From: Helicobacter sp. 11S03491-1
GTDB taxonomy: Bacteria > Campylobacterota > Campylobacteria > Campylobacterales > Helicobacteraceae
Length of the DNA stretch: 64,000 bases
NCBI RefSeq assembly: GCF_002272835.1
Contig: NZ_MLAO01000004.1
Location: forward strand, 124,001 to 188,000
Direction of reading: 5' to 3'
Shown here: one piece after another, positions 8,997-18,309 of the stretch
Position numbering within the stretch: position 1 is the first letter of the stretch
How the letters are laid out: every line of letters starts with the position of its first letter
Made by a program: the position numbers and the translations under genes
Notes under the pieces: model-generated
The model's database searches: none
The model's input: only the letters and a program-made list of their open reading frames with translations
Told to the model about the DNA's origin: nothing

Positions 8997-9173
8997 TCAT
9001 CCCCAAACTCTATTCCTAAAAATGATGGAAACAGATATTGTGTTTAAGCGATTCTCATAACTATAAAATATGGCATATATTTCCCAAGAATCACTAAGTT
9101 TAAGATATTTTCCATAATCCGGATAATGGAAATTAAAAACCCCCTTATGATTGGAAAAATGATTTATTCTCAT
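8997..9173 (-). pseudogene. Short 58-aa open frame, possible gene remnant
   Basis: In the 450-nt stretch between the dehydrogenase gene and the CvfB-like gene, the minus strand carries a 58-codon frame from an ATG at 9173. Its translation has protein-like character, with alternating aromatic and polar residues such as DSWEIYAIFYSYENR and TISVSIIF, as in the last strands of a beta-barrel or similar fold. The frame stays open for six codons upstream of the ATG (reading KTTKPY) and then meets a stop, and no good SD is present. This suggests the tail of a decayed gene rather than an intact one. Nothing else is recognised in 8964-9413. Confidence 0.3.
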
Positions 9174-9413
9174 ATAGGGTTTGGTTGTCTTTTATTCTAA
9201 ATCCAATCAGCTAAATAAAATATATAGTTTATGATTTATCCACTAATTGAATTAGAATATTTTATTAAACTTAAAAAATATATCATTTGTGTGCAGCCAA
9301 AGCAAATACTCTCCTTAAAAACCAAAAACTCACTTGAAACTTTACCTCATCAAATTTTTGAGCTTTACTTAGATATAATATCGAATTATTTCTGCCTTCA
9401 TACAAGGATGCTT

Positions 9414-10247
9414 ATGGAAATTGGAAAAATACAAATCCTTCAAATCAAACGTTTTACCCAACACGGAGCTTATTTAAAAGATACCTCCTGTGATCAGGAA
9501 GTTTTATTGCCCAATAAGTTTATCTTAAAAGATTTTAAGGTTGAAGATTCCATCAAAGTATTTATCTATACAGATTCCCTGGATAGACCTGTTGCTACAA
9601 CTCAAACCCCTTATGGGACACTTGAAGACATACTTTTTTTGAAAATTCTCTCTATACAAGCTAATGGTTGCTTTTTAGATTTAGGCATTGATAAAGATAT
9701 TTTTATGCCCTCAAAAGCTCCTTATAGATTCCACATAGGGCAATCTGTTGGGGTAAGAATAACAAAAGATAAACAAAATAGATTGATTGCCGGGCTTGGG
9801 ATTAAAGAACATTTAATTCCCTACCCGCACAAAACAAAATATATTCAAATAGAAATTCTTCCTTTTGAAAAAACCCCCTTAGGAATAGGTTGTGTAGTGA
9901 ATAAAAAATACTATGGACTTCTGTATCAAAATCAAATTTTCTCTCCTGTTGCATTAGGCAAAAAAACACCGGCATATATCACAAATATACGATCTGATGG
10001 CAAGCTGGATTTATCTCTCAAACCTATCAATAACACAACTGAAGATAAATCGCGATTGCTGGAGCTTATTGCCAAAAATAAAATTTTAGAATTAGATTTT
10101 AATTCTTCTCCTGAAATAATCAAACAAACTTGCCAAATGAGCAAAAAAAGTTTCAAAACCCTTATCAATGCTTTGCTTAAGGAATCAAAAATCAAGATTC
10201 TTGAAAGCTCGAAGCACCCCGGTCAAAAATCAATTCATCTTATCTAA
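9414..10247 (+). CDS. CvfB-like S1 RNA-binding protein
   Basis: A 277-aa cytoplasmic protein of the CvfB family: several S1-type OB folds followed by a C-terminal winged helix. MEIGKIQILQIKRFTQHGAYL is the first S1-like domain, and FLKILSIQANGCFLDLGIDKDIFMP is the clearest S1 motif. The tail TCQMSKKSFKTLINALLKESKIKI is the wHTH. The start at 9414 has AAGGA 5 nt upstream; the open frame reaches back to 9231, but that part has no family similarity. CvfB in Staphylococcus affects virulence gene expression; the role here is unknown. It ends 4 nt into the convergent rclA-like gene. Confidence 0.85.
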   Translation: MEIGKIQILQIKRFTQHGAYLKDTSCDQEVLLPNKFILKDFKVEDSIKVFIYTDSLDRPVATTQTPYGTLEDILFLKILSIQANGCFLDLGIDKDIFMPSKAPYRFHIGQSVGVRITKDKQNRLIAGLGIKEHLIPYPHKTKYIQIEILPFEKTPLGIGCVVNKKYYGLLYQNQIFSPVALGKKTPAYITNIRSDGKLDLSLKPINNTTEDKSRLLELIAKNKILELDFNSSPEIIKQTCQMSKKSFKTLINALLKESKIKILESSKHPGQKSIHLI

Positions 10248-11602
10248 ATCTCTTTTAAGCTTGCGCACAAATCATTGATTGCCTCACTCATTGAAGGGTG
10301 AGTAAAAATCATATCTTTAAGACTTTGGTATTTTAACTGCCCATTAAGTGCTAGTGAAAAAATATTAATGACCTCCGGAGAATCAACACAATATAGCGTA
10401 GCTCCTAATATCAAATCATTCTTGGCATCTACAACAAGCTTCAACATTCCTGTAGTATTTTCTAAAATCCTTGCCCTTGGAACCGCTGCACTTAGTAATT
10501 TGCCCACTTTAATGGTATAGCCTTGAGCTTGCGCTTCTTTTTCTCTTAAGCCAACATGAGAGAGGGGAGTATCCAAAAACAATACTTCAGGAATAACGGT
10601 TCTGTTGTTGCTGCTTCTTTTTTCTCCTCCATAAAGAGAATCAAAAACAATTCTAAAATCATCCAAAGAAACATAAGTAAAAAATTTCCCTCCTTTTACA
10701 TCTCCTAAGGCATAAATATTATTAGCATGAGTGCGTAAAAATTCATCTGTAATAATTTCTCCTCTAGCATTGAGTTTAACTCCGGCTTTATCAAGATTCA
10801 ATCCCCTGGTATAGGGTTTTCTTCCAATAGCTATCAAAACACTATCCCCAAAAATTTCAAAATCTTGATTGTCCTTTTTATAAAAAATACAAGCCTTTTC
10901 TTCTGTATCTTTGATAGCCTCTACTTGAGCGTTAAAAATAATTTCTATACCCATTTTTTTGAATGAATCTTGCACAAGTTTTGCTATGTCCCCATCTTCT
11001 TTAGGCATAAAAGAATTCTCACGTATTAAAATAGTTACTTTTGAACCAAAGTTTGCATACATGCCGGCAAATTCTAGCCCAATATACCCTGCTCCAATAA
11101 TTATAAGTTCTTTAGGCAAAACCTCCATATCTAATATTGTTGTGCTTGTATAAACCCTCTGAGAATCAATATCTATATCAGGAATTACACTTTCAGAACC
11201 CGTGTTGATAAATATTTTTTCTCCCTTAATGGCTATGTTATTTTTTCCTGAAATTTCAATCGTTTGATTATCCAAGAAAGAAGCTTGTCCATCAAAAATA
11301 GTAATATTTTGATTTTGTGCTAAATTTTCATAATTTTTTTCTCTCAAAAATTCAATGAGTTCGTTTTTTTTCTGAATACTTTTTTGATAATTTTCTTGAG
11401 TAGATCTGCCACACTGACAGGTTAAATGGGATTGAAAAATCAATGATTTTGTTGGGATGCAACCAACATTAATACAAGTCCCACCATACATTTTTTTGGA
11501 TCGTTCTATCAAAGCCACTTTTTTACCCATCAATGCGCTTTTAAGCGCCAATGTTTTGCCTGCCTTCCCAAATCCAATAACAACAATGTCGAATTTTTGC
11601 AT
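10244..11602 (-). CDS. rclA: RclA-like FAD/NAD(P)-dependent disulfide oxidoreductase
   Basis: A 452-aa class I pyridine nucleotide-disulfide oxidoreductase. The FAD motif GFGKAGKT, the redox disulfide GGTCINVGCIPTKSL (Cys43/Cys48), the NAD(P) motif GAGYIGLEFAGMYANFGSK and the closing THPSMSEAINDL follow the order in E. coli RclA, and the wording of these motifs matches RclA more closely than dihydrolipoamide dehydrogenase or mercuric reductase. RclA reduces Cu(II) and hypothiocyanous acid and protects gut bacteria from reactive chlorine species. SD AAGGA lies before the ATG. It is divergent from the YdfG-like gene, and no rclR-type regulator is adjacent. Confidence 0.85.
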   Translation of the reverse strand: MQKFDIVVIGFGKAGKTLALKSALMGKKVALIERSKKMYGGTCINVGCIPTKSLIFQSHLTCQCGRSTQENYQKSIQKKNELIEFLREKNYENLAQNQNITIFDGQASFLDNQTIEISGKNNIAIKGEKIFINTGSESVIPDIDIDSQRVYTSTTILDMEVLPKELIIIGAGYIGLEFAGMYANFGSKVTILIRENSFMPKEDGDIAKLVQDSFKKMGIEIIFNAQVEAIKDTEEKACIFYKKDNQDFEIFGDSVLIAIGRKPYTRGLNLDKAGVKLNARGEIITDEFLRTHANNIYALGDVKGGKFFTYVSLDDFRIVFDSLYGGEKRSSNNRTVIPEVLFLDTPLSHVGLREKEAQAQGYTIKVGKLLSAAVPRARILENTTGMLKLVVDAKNDLILGATLYCVDSPEVINIFSLALNGQLKYQSLKDMIFTHPSMSEAINDLCASLKEI

Positions 11603-11622
11603 TTTTATTCCTTAATTTTTTA

Positions 11623-11628
11623 TATAAT
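11623..11628 (+). promoter_or_regulatory. Candidate -10 box for the SDR gene
   Basis: TATAAT about 56 nt before the ATG of the short-chain dehydrogenase, in the short divergent gap shared with rclA. No clear -35 is seen. Confidence 0.4.
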
Positions 11629-11683
11629 CATTACAATATATTGCAATCATACATTATTAATAATAATTTTCAAAGGATAACAA

Positions 11684-12436
11684 ATGGTAGTTTTAATCAG
11701 TGGGGCTTCTGCAGGATTTGGAAAGGCCATTGCACAAAAGTTTATCAAAGAAGGTCATCAAGTTATTGCCTTAGCCAGAAGAGAACACGAACTCAAAGAG
11801 CTCCAAAACAAATTAGGAGAAAAATGTCAAATTATTGTATCTGACGTCAATGACACAGATTATATTGCACAAGCAATCCAAAATCTTCCTAAAAACTTTC
11901 AAAATATTGATGTGCTTGTCAATAATGCCGGATTAGCGCTTGGATTAGAACCTGCTAATAAAGCCAATATTAAAGACTGGGAAATGATGATTATGACTAA
12001 TATTTATGCCCTTGCAAAACTTACCCATCTATTACTACCCCAAATGGTAGCACGCAAAAAAGGGCACATCATCAATCTGGGCTCTATTGCAGGGACTTAT
12101 CCTTATCCGGGAGGGAATGTCTATGGAGCCACCAAAGCATTTGTAAAGCAATTTAGCCTCAATCTGCGTGCTGATCTTTATGATAAAAATATTCGTGTTA
12201 GCAATATTGAACCCGGACTTTGTGGAGGGAGTGAATTTTCGCTTGTTAGATTCAAAGGAGACAAAACAAAAGCGAATGAAGTCTATAAAAATACCCAACC
12301 TCTATTGCCTCAAGATATTGCCCAAGCAGTTTGGTGGGTTGTGAGTCTTCCTGAACATGTCAATATCAATCGTCTGGAAATAATGCCTACCACGCAAGCG
12401 CCTGCTGCACTCAATGTGGCGAAGACAAAAAAATAA
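11684..12436 (+). CDS. Short-chain dehydrogenase, YdfG-like (NADP-dependent 3-hydroxy acid dehydrogenase)
   Basis: A 250-aa classical SDR enzyme. It has the cofactor motif SGASAGFGKAIA near residue 6, the NNAG motif LVNNAGLALG, the catalytic Ser in LGSIAG and the YxxxK pair in VYGATKAF. The C-terminal part (SNIEPGLCGGSEFSLVRFKG) is typical of YdfG-type enzymes that oxidise serine, 3-hydroxypropionate and similar 3-hydroxy acids with NADP. SD AAAGGA precedes the ATG. It is divergent from rclA. The physiological substrate is not known. Confidence 0.88.
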   Translation: MVVLISGASAGFGKAIAQKFIKEGHQVIALARREHELKELQNKLGEKCQIIVSDVNDTDYIAQAIQNLPKNFQNIDVLVNNAGLALGLEPANKANIKDWEMMIMTNIYALAKLTHLLLPQMVARKKGHIINLGSIAGTYPYPGGNVYGATKAFVKQFSLNLRADLYDKNIRVSNIEPGLCGGSEFSLVRFKGDKTKANEVYKNTQPLLPQDIAQAVWWVVSLPEHVNINRLEIMPTTQAPAALNVAKTKK

Positions 12437-12468
12437 ATAATGATTAAGAGATAGTACTCATCCTCACT

Positions 12469-13806
12469 TCACCATGAATTGATAATTTGTGAAAATAAAA
12501 TTATTACAATTACCAAAGGGGCTATGTAGCGGAGAATAAAAAACCATATTCCAAACATTTTTTTAGAAAGAAAGTGTTTGCTAAACTGATAAACTCGATT
12601 CTTGCCAATTACCCACCCTACAAACACCACAGACAATAACCCTCCTAAAGGCATTATGATTGATGAAGTAACAAAATCTATCCAATCAAAAATATTTCTC
12701 TGCCAAAAAGTCAGTATTGTTGCATAGTTTTTACTCAAAGAAAAAATAACTAAAAGACCTATCATATACACTGCTATTGTTACCAAACAAGTTGCCCCAA
12801 CCCTTCCAAAATTAAAACGCTCAATCAAATAAAATACAAAAGGTTCTAACAAGGAAACCGTCGATGTAATTCCGGCAAATATTAAGGCTACCAAAAATAA
12901 TATAGAAACTACATTCCCCACTAGCCCCATTTTGGCAAAAACCAGAGGCAAAGAAACAAATACAAGCCCTGCGCCTTCTTGTGGTTGTCCTCCATATTCA
13001 AACATAAATGTAAATATCATCAACCCTGCTACCAAAGAAATAAGTATGCCGGGGATAACCACCCATAATGCACTTTTTAAAAGATTTTCATTTTTCCTTG
13101 TAAAAGCTGCATATGTAACAATTGTTCCCACTCCAAGACTAAGCGAGAAAAATACCTGTCCTAATGATGCGACAATAATTTTCAAGGTAATTTTTTCAGG
13201 TTCAAAAGCAAACATAAAATTAAACGCCCTACCAAAAGAAGGCATACTCATTGCATAAATCAAAAGCCCAATGAAAATCACAAATAACAAAGGCATCAAA
13301 ACCAAATTAAGTTTCTCAATCCCATTTTTAATACCAAAACAAATAATATAAGCGCTCAAAAACAAGCAAATGCTAAATCCGGAAATTTGCCACCCTATAC
13401 TTTGACTTGAAAGTTCTAAAAATTGCCCTTGTGCTTCTTGAAGTGTACCGGGTAATTCAAAGCTCACCACTAACAAATAATACAATACCCATCCAAGCAC
13501 TACAGCATAAAAAGATAAAATTAAAGGTCCTCCTATCAGGCAAATACCACTTATTCTCCAAGGTTTCTTTGGCGTAGGGTCCAGTTCTTCATAACAAGAA
13601 ACCATGTCTTTTTTGCCTTGATTGCCAATCACCATATCTGCGACCAACATTGAAATCCCAATAGTTAATGTCAAAAACAAATAAAGCGCCACAAAAGCAC
13701 TGCCTCCACTTGCCCCAACCATGTAAGGGAATCTCCAAATATGCCCCAACCCGATAGAACTCCCTAAAGTTGCTAATATAAAACCAAATTTTGAAAAATG
13801 ACTCAA
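12469..13806 (-). CDS. Sodium:neurotransmitter symporter (SNF) family transporter, copy 2
   Basis: A 445-aa inner-membrane Na+-coupled solute symporter of the SNF/LeuT family, with about eleven or twelve membrane helices. The first helix region GFILATLGSSIGLGHIWRFPY contains the unwound GSSIGLGHIWRFP substrate/Na+ site. It is a tandem paralogue of the upstream gene, 9 nt apart, with long blocks of identical nucleotide sequence, so the two are probably one transcript. The likely substrates are amino acids. H. pylori has a similar pair. Confidence 0.92.
   Translation of the reverse strand: MSHFSKFGFILATLGSSIGLGHIWRFPYMVGASGGSAFVALYLFLTLTIGISMLVADMVIGNQGKKDMVSCYEELDPTPKKPWRISGICLIGGPLILSFYAVVLGWVLYYLLVVSFELPGTLQEAQGQFLELSSQSIGWQISGFSICLFLSAYIICFGIKNGIEKLNLVLMPLLFVIFIGLLIYAMSMPSFGRAFNFMFAFEPEKITLKIIVASLGQVFFSLSLGVGTIVTYAAFTRKNENLLKSALWVVIPGILISLVAGLMIFTFMFEYGGQPQEGAGLVFVSLPLVFAKMGLVGNVVSILFLVALIFAGITSTVSLLEPFVFYLIERFNFGRVGATCLVTIAVYMIGLLVIFSLSKNYATILTFWQRNIFDWIDFVTSSIIMPLGGLLSVVFVGWVIGKNRVYQFSKHFLSKKMFGIWFFILRYIAPLVIVIILFSQIINSW
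13204..13335. repeat. 132-bp block identical to 14554-14685 (within SNF copy 2)
   Basis: This 132-bp stretch is identical, base for base, to 14554-14685 in the neighbouring SNF gene, while flanking sequence differs clearly. Shorter blocks are also shared near 12900 and 14250 and at both gene starts. This is a direct repeat that could recombine and fuse the two genes. Confidence 0.9.
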
Positions 13807-13815
13807 AATAAATCC

Positions 13816-15156
13816 TTATGAAAATGATTCTATAATCTTAGCAACCCAAATGACAATCACGACTAAAGGGGCGATGTAACGAATAATAAAAAACCATACC
13901 TCAAACATTTCCCTAGAGAGAAAATGTTTGCTAAACTCATAAACTCGATTCTTGCCAATTACCCACCCTACAAAAATAACTGATAAAAATCCGCCCAAAG
14001 GCATTACAATTGCAGAAGAAGAAAAATCTACCCAATCAAACAAACTTTTATGGAAAAAAGTTAAATCGCTTTGATAGTGCTTATTTGAAGACAAAATTAA
14101 AAGTAACCCAACCATATAAATTCCCAAAACAAGTAACCATGTTACATATGATCTTCTCAAGCGAAATCTATCAATGATATACATTACTGAAGGCTCTAGC
14201 AACGAAATTGTTGAAGTAATACCGGCAAATGCCAATGCTACCAAAAATAATATAGAAACTACATTCCCCACCAACCCCATTTTGGCAAAAACCAGAGGCA
14301 AAGAAACAAACACAAGCCCTGCGCCTTGGGCAACCTTGCCTTCATATTGAAAAACAAATGTAAATATCATCAACCCTGCTACCAAAGAAATAAGAACTCC
14401 GGGGATAACCACCCAAAATGCACTTTTTAAAAGATTTTGTTTTTTATGTGTTGAGGCTGAATAAGTAATAATAATCCCTACTCCCAAACTCAAAGAAAAA
14501 AACATCTGCCCTAAAGCTGCAATTAAAACATTTGTCGTAATATCTTCAAATCGAAAAGCAAACATAAAATTAAACGCCCTACCAAAAGAAGGCATACTCA
14601 TTGCATAAATCAAAAGCCCAATGAAAATCACAAATAACAAAGGCATCAAAACCAAATTAAGTTTCTCAATCCCATTTTTAATACCTCTGGAAACTACCCA
14701 TCCTGTAATCCCAAGCACAACGCTTAATCCTAATATTTGCCACCAAATAGAGTTCGCCAATAAATCATCAAATTCTGCCTCTGAAGTGCCAATATCTTGA
14801 GGGAGTCCGAAACTCACTACAAATAAATAATACAACACCCATCCAAGCACAATTGAATAAAATGTCAAAATAAAAGGACCCCCAATAAGTGTAATCCCGG
14901 CATAACCCCATCTTTTTTTAGGATTAGGATCAAGCTCTTTGAATGAATCAGTTGTGTTTTTTCCTGCAGTATGCCCAATCACCATCTCTGCAACCAACAT
15001 TGAAATCCCAATAGTAAGTGAAAGAAACAAAAACAAAACAACAAACCCTCCACCTCCCATAACTCCAGCCATGTAAGGGAATCTCCAAATATGCCCTAAT
15101 CCGATAGAACTCCCTAAAGTTGCTAATATAAAACCAAATTTTGAAAAATGACTCAT
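13816..15156 (-). CDS. Sodium:neurotransmitter symporter (SNF) family transporter, copy 1
   Basis: A 446-aa SNF/LeuT-family Na+ symporter, first of the tandem pair. It shares the first 28 residues with its neighbour (MSHFSKFGFILATLG onward) and a long central block (NGIEKLNLVLMPLLF onward), while extracellular loops and the C-terminal third differ, which suggests different substrates. Glycine-rich GVMGGGGFV replaces GASGGSAFV in helix 2. The promoter is expected in the AT-rich gap upstream. Confidence 0.92.
   Translation of the reverse strand: MSHFSKFGFILATLGSSIGLGHIWRFPYMAGVMGGGGFVVLFLFLSLTIGISMLVAEMVIGHTAGKNTTDSFKELDPNPKKRWGYAGITLIGGPFILTFYSIVLGWVLYYLFVVSFGLPQDIGTSEAEFDDLLANSIWWQILGLSVVLGITGWVVSRGIKNGIEKLNLVLMPLLFVIFIGLLIYAMSMPSFGRAFNFMFAFRFEDITTNVLIAALGQMFFSLSLGVGIIITYSASTHKKQNLLKSAFWVVIPGVLISLVAGLMIFTFVFQYEGKVAQGAGLVFVSLPLVFAKMGLVGNVVSILFLVALAFAGITSTISLLEPSVMYIIDRFRLRRSYVTWLLVLGIYMVGLLLILSSNKHYQSDLTFFHKSLFDWVDFSSSAIVMPLGGFLSVIFVGWVIGKNRVYEFSKHFLSREMFEVWFFIIRYIAPLVVIVIWVAKIIESFS
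14554..14685. repeat. 132-bp block identical to 13204-13335 (within SNF copy 1)
   Basis: Partner copy of the identical block in the tandem SNF genes. It encodes the segment around AFNFMFAF back to NGIEKLNLVLMPLLF. Confidence 0.9.
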
Positions 15157-15222
15157 TGGTATTGCCTCAAAAAATAAATTGAAATGATTAATATACTCAA
15201 TTATAAATTAAAAATCATAGTG

Positions 15223-15254
15223 ATTTTTCTAAAAACTAAAATTTTTAGAAAAAT
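15223..15254 (-). terminator. AT-rich hairpin downstream of yejB
   Basis: A perfect 13-bp inverted repeat (ATTTTTCTAAAAA and its complement, 6-nt loop) lies in the 274-nt gap between yejB and the SNF genes. It probably ends the trpS-yejA-yejB transcript, but it is purely AT-rich and has no strong T tail. Confidence 0.35.
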
Positions 15255-15430
15255 AATAAAGAATTTTGAGTATTAGGAATCAAAAATACAATACTAAAGT
15301 ATTTAAAATATTCATAAAATCAGAATTTTATCTGAGTATCTTTTGAGGAGACAAAATTAACATTCAATATAGATTCTAATAAAATATAAAATCCCAAAAT
15401 TCCTTACAAGCCTAGAAAAATCTCATATTT

Positions 15431-16483
15431 TTAACGTTTTTCAAAATCAATCCTTGGATCAACCAAAGTATAAGTAATATCACTAATAAGACTTACAATA
15501 AGCCCTAAAAGAGTAAAAATATAAAGTGTACCAAAAACAACAGGGTAATCTCGATTGACAATACTTTCATATCCCAAAAACCCTAATCCATCTAAACTAA
15601 ATATAATCTCAATCAATAAACTTCCGCTAAAAAACATCCCCAAAAATGCTCCGGGAAAACTTGAGATTACAAGCAACATTCCATTACGAAAAATATGTCT
15701 ATATAAAATTCTTTCTTCGCTAGCGCCTTTTGCCCTTGCAGTGGTTACATAAAGTTTATGAATTTCATCTAAAAACGAATTTTTTACAAGCAGTGTAAGT
15801 GTTGCAAACCCTCCTATAGATAAGCATATAACAGGCAAAGTGATATGCCATAAATAATCTTTTATTTTTCCCCAAAAGCTAAGCATGCCAAAATTATCAC
15901 TCACCAATCCTCGAAGTGGAAATATATCCCAATAGCTTCCTCCTGCTAACAAAACAATAAGCAATATTGCAAATAAAAATGCAGGAACAGCATTACCAAT
16001 CACAATAATAAGGCTACTTGCAACATCAATCCTCGATCCATTGTGACGAGCTTTGAAAATACCTAGAGGAATGGAAATAAGATAAATTAAAAGCGTGCTA
16101 AAAACACCTAAGGAAATAGAAACCGGAAGTTTTTCTTTAATAAGATCAATGACGCTAATTTGACGATAAAAACTTTCTCCAAAATCAAAACTCAAATAAT
16201 GTTTTATCATCAAAAGATATCTCTCCCAAAGAGGTTTATCAAAACCATAAAGCTTTTCTAAAGAAACAAGCAAATCTTTATCCATACCTTCTGCCCCGCG
16301 ATATGCTTTGTTTCCAATACTTCCCATACTGGATTCATTACTTGCATTAATATTTTGCATCTTTGCCATCATCTGCTCTACCGGTCCCCCAGGAGCCATT
16401 TGGATGATAAAAAAATTAATCGTAATAATCCCAAAAAGCGTAGGGATAATCAATAAAAAACGTTTGAGTATATAATGTAACAT
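15431..16483 (-). CDS. yejB: Oligopeptide/microcin C-type ABC transporter permease YejB
   Basis: A 350-aa binding-protein-dependent transport permease with six membrane helices. It closely follows E. coli Yej[26 protein letters not shown] at the N-terminus, a YejB-specific insertion after it, [19 protein letters not shown], the EAA loop ending in [20 protein letters not shown], and the terminal [10 protein letters not shown]. YejABEF imports peptides, including microcin C in E. coli. It lies 2 nt after yejA. The partner permease yejE and ATPase yejF are not next to it. Confidence 0.93.
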   Translation of the reverse strand: MLHYILKRFLLIIPTLFGIITINFFIIQMAPGGPVEQMMAKMQNINASNESSMGSIGNKAYRGAEGMDKDLLVSLEKLYGFDKPLWERYLLMIKHYLSFDFGESFYRQISVIDLIKEKLPVSISLGVFSTLLIYLISIPLGIFKARHNGSRIDVASSLIIVIGNAVPAFLFAILLIVLLAGGSYWDIFPLRGLVSDNFGMLSFWGKIKDYLWHITLPVICLSIGGFATLTLLVKNSFLDEIHKLYVTTARAKGASEERILYRHIFRNGMLLVISSFPGAFLGMFFSGSLLIEIIFSLDGLGFLGYESIVNRDYPVVFGTLYIFTLLGLIVSLISDITYTLVDPRIDFEKR

Positions 16484-16485
16484 TC

Positions 16486-18294
16486 TTAGGGCTCTTTTTG
16501 AGAATTAGATTCAAGACTTTTATCCCACCATAAATATTGTGAAAAACCATATTTTGGATTTATCCTCGGCATGGCAATTTTATCCCAATAAGCAATACGA
16601 AAGTTAGGCAAGTAATAATGAGGGATCACATAAAATCCCCACAATAAAACTCTATCAAGTGCGCGTGTAATAGCAATTTGATCTTTTCTATCTTTTGATT
16701 TTATGAGTAAATTTATCAAATTATCCACCACCCCATCATGTATCCCTGCATAATTTCTACTTCCTTTGGTGAGCGCGCTTTGGCTTCCCCAAAAATATCT
16801 CTGTTCATTCCCGGGAAATAAAGACTGCCCAATTACAGCCACAATCATATCATAATCAAAATCACGCAAACGATTGATATACTGACTTAAATCCACACGT
16901 TGAATTTTCATCTCTATACCCAAAACCTTTAAATTTTGCGCATATGAAAGAGCTAAACGCTCAAAAGCAGGATTATCTAAAAGCAACGTAAAAGAAAAAG
17001 GCTTATGAGTTTTAGCATAAATCAATTGGTTGTTTTTTATGATCCAGCCTGCTTGTTTGAGAAGTTTCTGAGAAAATTTTAAATTCTCTCTTCTATTCTC
17101 ACCTAAAACTCTTGCTCCATCTGTTCCGGGAATCATATAGGGCGAATCAAAAATTTGTGGAGCAGTTTTTTCTAACTGCTTTTTATAGCGCTCTAAAATA
17201 TGCAATTCTTCTCCTTTGGGCAATCCTGAAGAAGCAAAAATAGAATTATCAAAATAACTCTTTGTGCGCTTATATTGAGAAAAAAACAAATTTTTATTAC
17301 TCCATTCAAAATCAAAAGCATAAAATAATGCTTCTCTTACCCTAATATCCTTAAAAATATCCCTTCTTGTATTGAAAAAAAACCCTTGCATGCCACTAGG
17401 CAAATAATGTCTGATAGAAACTTTGTGGATTTCCCCGGAATCAATCCCCTTGCCTACATAACCCCTAGCCCAAACTTTTGCACTTGTTTCAATACGCCAA
17501 TCATACTCTCCACTTAAAAATGCCCTTAATGCAACAGTATCATCTTTGTAATATTCATAAATAGAAGTGTCAAAATTAAACTGCCCTATTCTGGAAGGCA
17601 GATCTTTTGCCCAATAATTCTTATCCCTCTCATAAATAATTTTCTTTCCTACTTCATAAGATTTGACTTTATAAGGACCACTTCCTATAGGAATAAGCAA
17701 GGGATTTTTGCCAAAAGGATTTTTTTCATAATAATGCTTGGGTAGAATTTGAAGTTGTCCAAGTATCAAAGGGAGTTCGCGATTTTTGGTTGTTTTAAAA
17801 ATAAATTTAATACGTTGTTTGTCTAAAACTTCTGCTTTTTGCACATCAGCATAATATTGTTTAAAAATTGGAGAACCTTTTTGCATCAATATATCAAAGC
17901 TAAACTTGACATCACTGGGGCTTACACTCACGCCATCACTAAATTTAGCATGTTTATTGATATGAAAAATTACATAAGAATTATCTTTAGCAACCTCAAT
18001 ATCATCAGCAATAAGAGCATATTGCGCATAAGGTTCATCCATGCTTTGTGCTAAAAGTGTATCATAAATCAAATCAAGCCCTTCAGCAGGAGTTCCTTTG
18101 ATAACAAAAGGGTTGAGACTATCAAATGTGCCTAAAGAATAATTTCTAATACTTCCTCCTTTGGGCGCATGAGGATTAGCATAATCAAAATACTTCAGAT
18201 GAGGATATTTTACCTTCTCACCAAGACTGATATAAGATTCCCCCTCCAAAGACAAAAATCCAAAAATAAAACAAAACCATATAATTCTTAACAA
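16486..18294 (-). CDS. yejA: Extracellular solute-binding protein YejA (family 5)
   Basis: A 602-aa periplasmic peptide-binding protein of SBP family 5 with an N-terminal signal peptide (hydrophobic [13 protein letters not shown], cleavage near residue 20). Typical segments are [36 protein letters not shown] and [13 protein letters not shown]; the length fits YejA rather than the shorter DppA/OppA. It is followed directly by yejB and lies 15 nt after trpS, so all three may be co-transcribed. Confidence 0.93.
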   Translation of the reverse strand: MLRIIWFCFIFGFLSLEGESYISLGEKVKYPHLKYFDYANPHAPKGGSIRNYSLGTFDSLNPFVIKGTPAEGLDLIYDTLLAQSMDEPYAQYALIADDIEVAKDNSYVIFHINKHAKFSDGVSVSPSDVKFSFDILMQKGSPIFKQYYADVQKAEVLDKQRIKFIFKTTKNRELPLILGQLQILPKHYYEKNPFGKNPLLIPIGSGPYKVKSYEVGKKIIYERDKNYWAKDLPSRIGQFNFDTSIYEYYKDDTVALRAFLSGEYDWRIETSAKVWARGYVGKGIDSGEIHKVSIRHYLPSGMQGFFFNTRRDIFKDIRVREALFYAFDFEWSNKNLFFSQYKRTKSYFDNSIFASSGLPKGEELHILERYKKQLEKTAPQIFDSPYMIPGTDGARVLGENRRENLKFSQKLLKQAGWIIKNNQLIYAKTHKPFSFTLLLDNPAFERLALSYAQNLKVLGIEMKIQRVDLSQYINRLRDFDYDMIVAVIGQSLFPGNEQRYFWGSQSALTKGSRNYAGIHDGVVDNLINLLIKSKDRKDQIAITRALDRVLLWGFYVIPHYYLPNFRIAYWDKIAMPRINPKYGFSQYLWWDKSLESNSQKEP

Positions 18295-18309
18295 TTTTAC
18301 CTTCCCAAA

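Noticed and set aside
9231-9413. 61-codon N-terminal extension of the CvfB-like gene
   Set aside because: No SD at 9231, no S1 similarity in the extension, while 9414 has AAGGA at correct spacing.
12469-15156. Tandem SNF genes as an assembly duplication
   Set aside because: The copies differ widely outside shared blocks, and a similar pair exists in H. pylori, so they are true paralogues.
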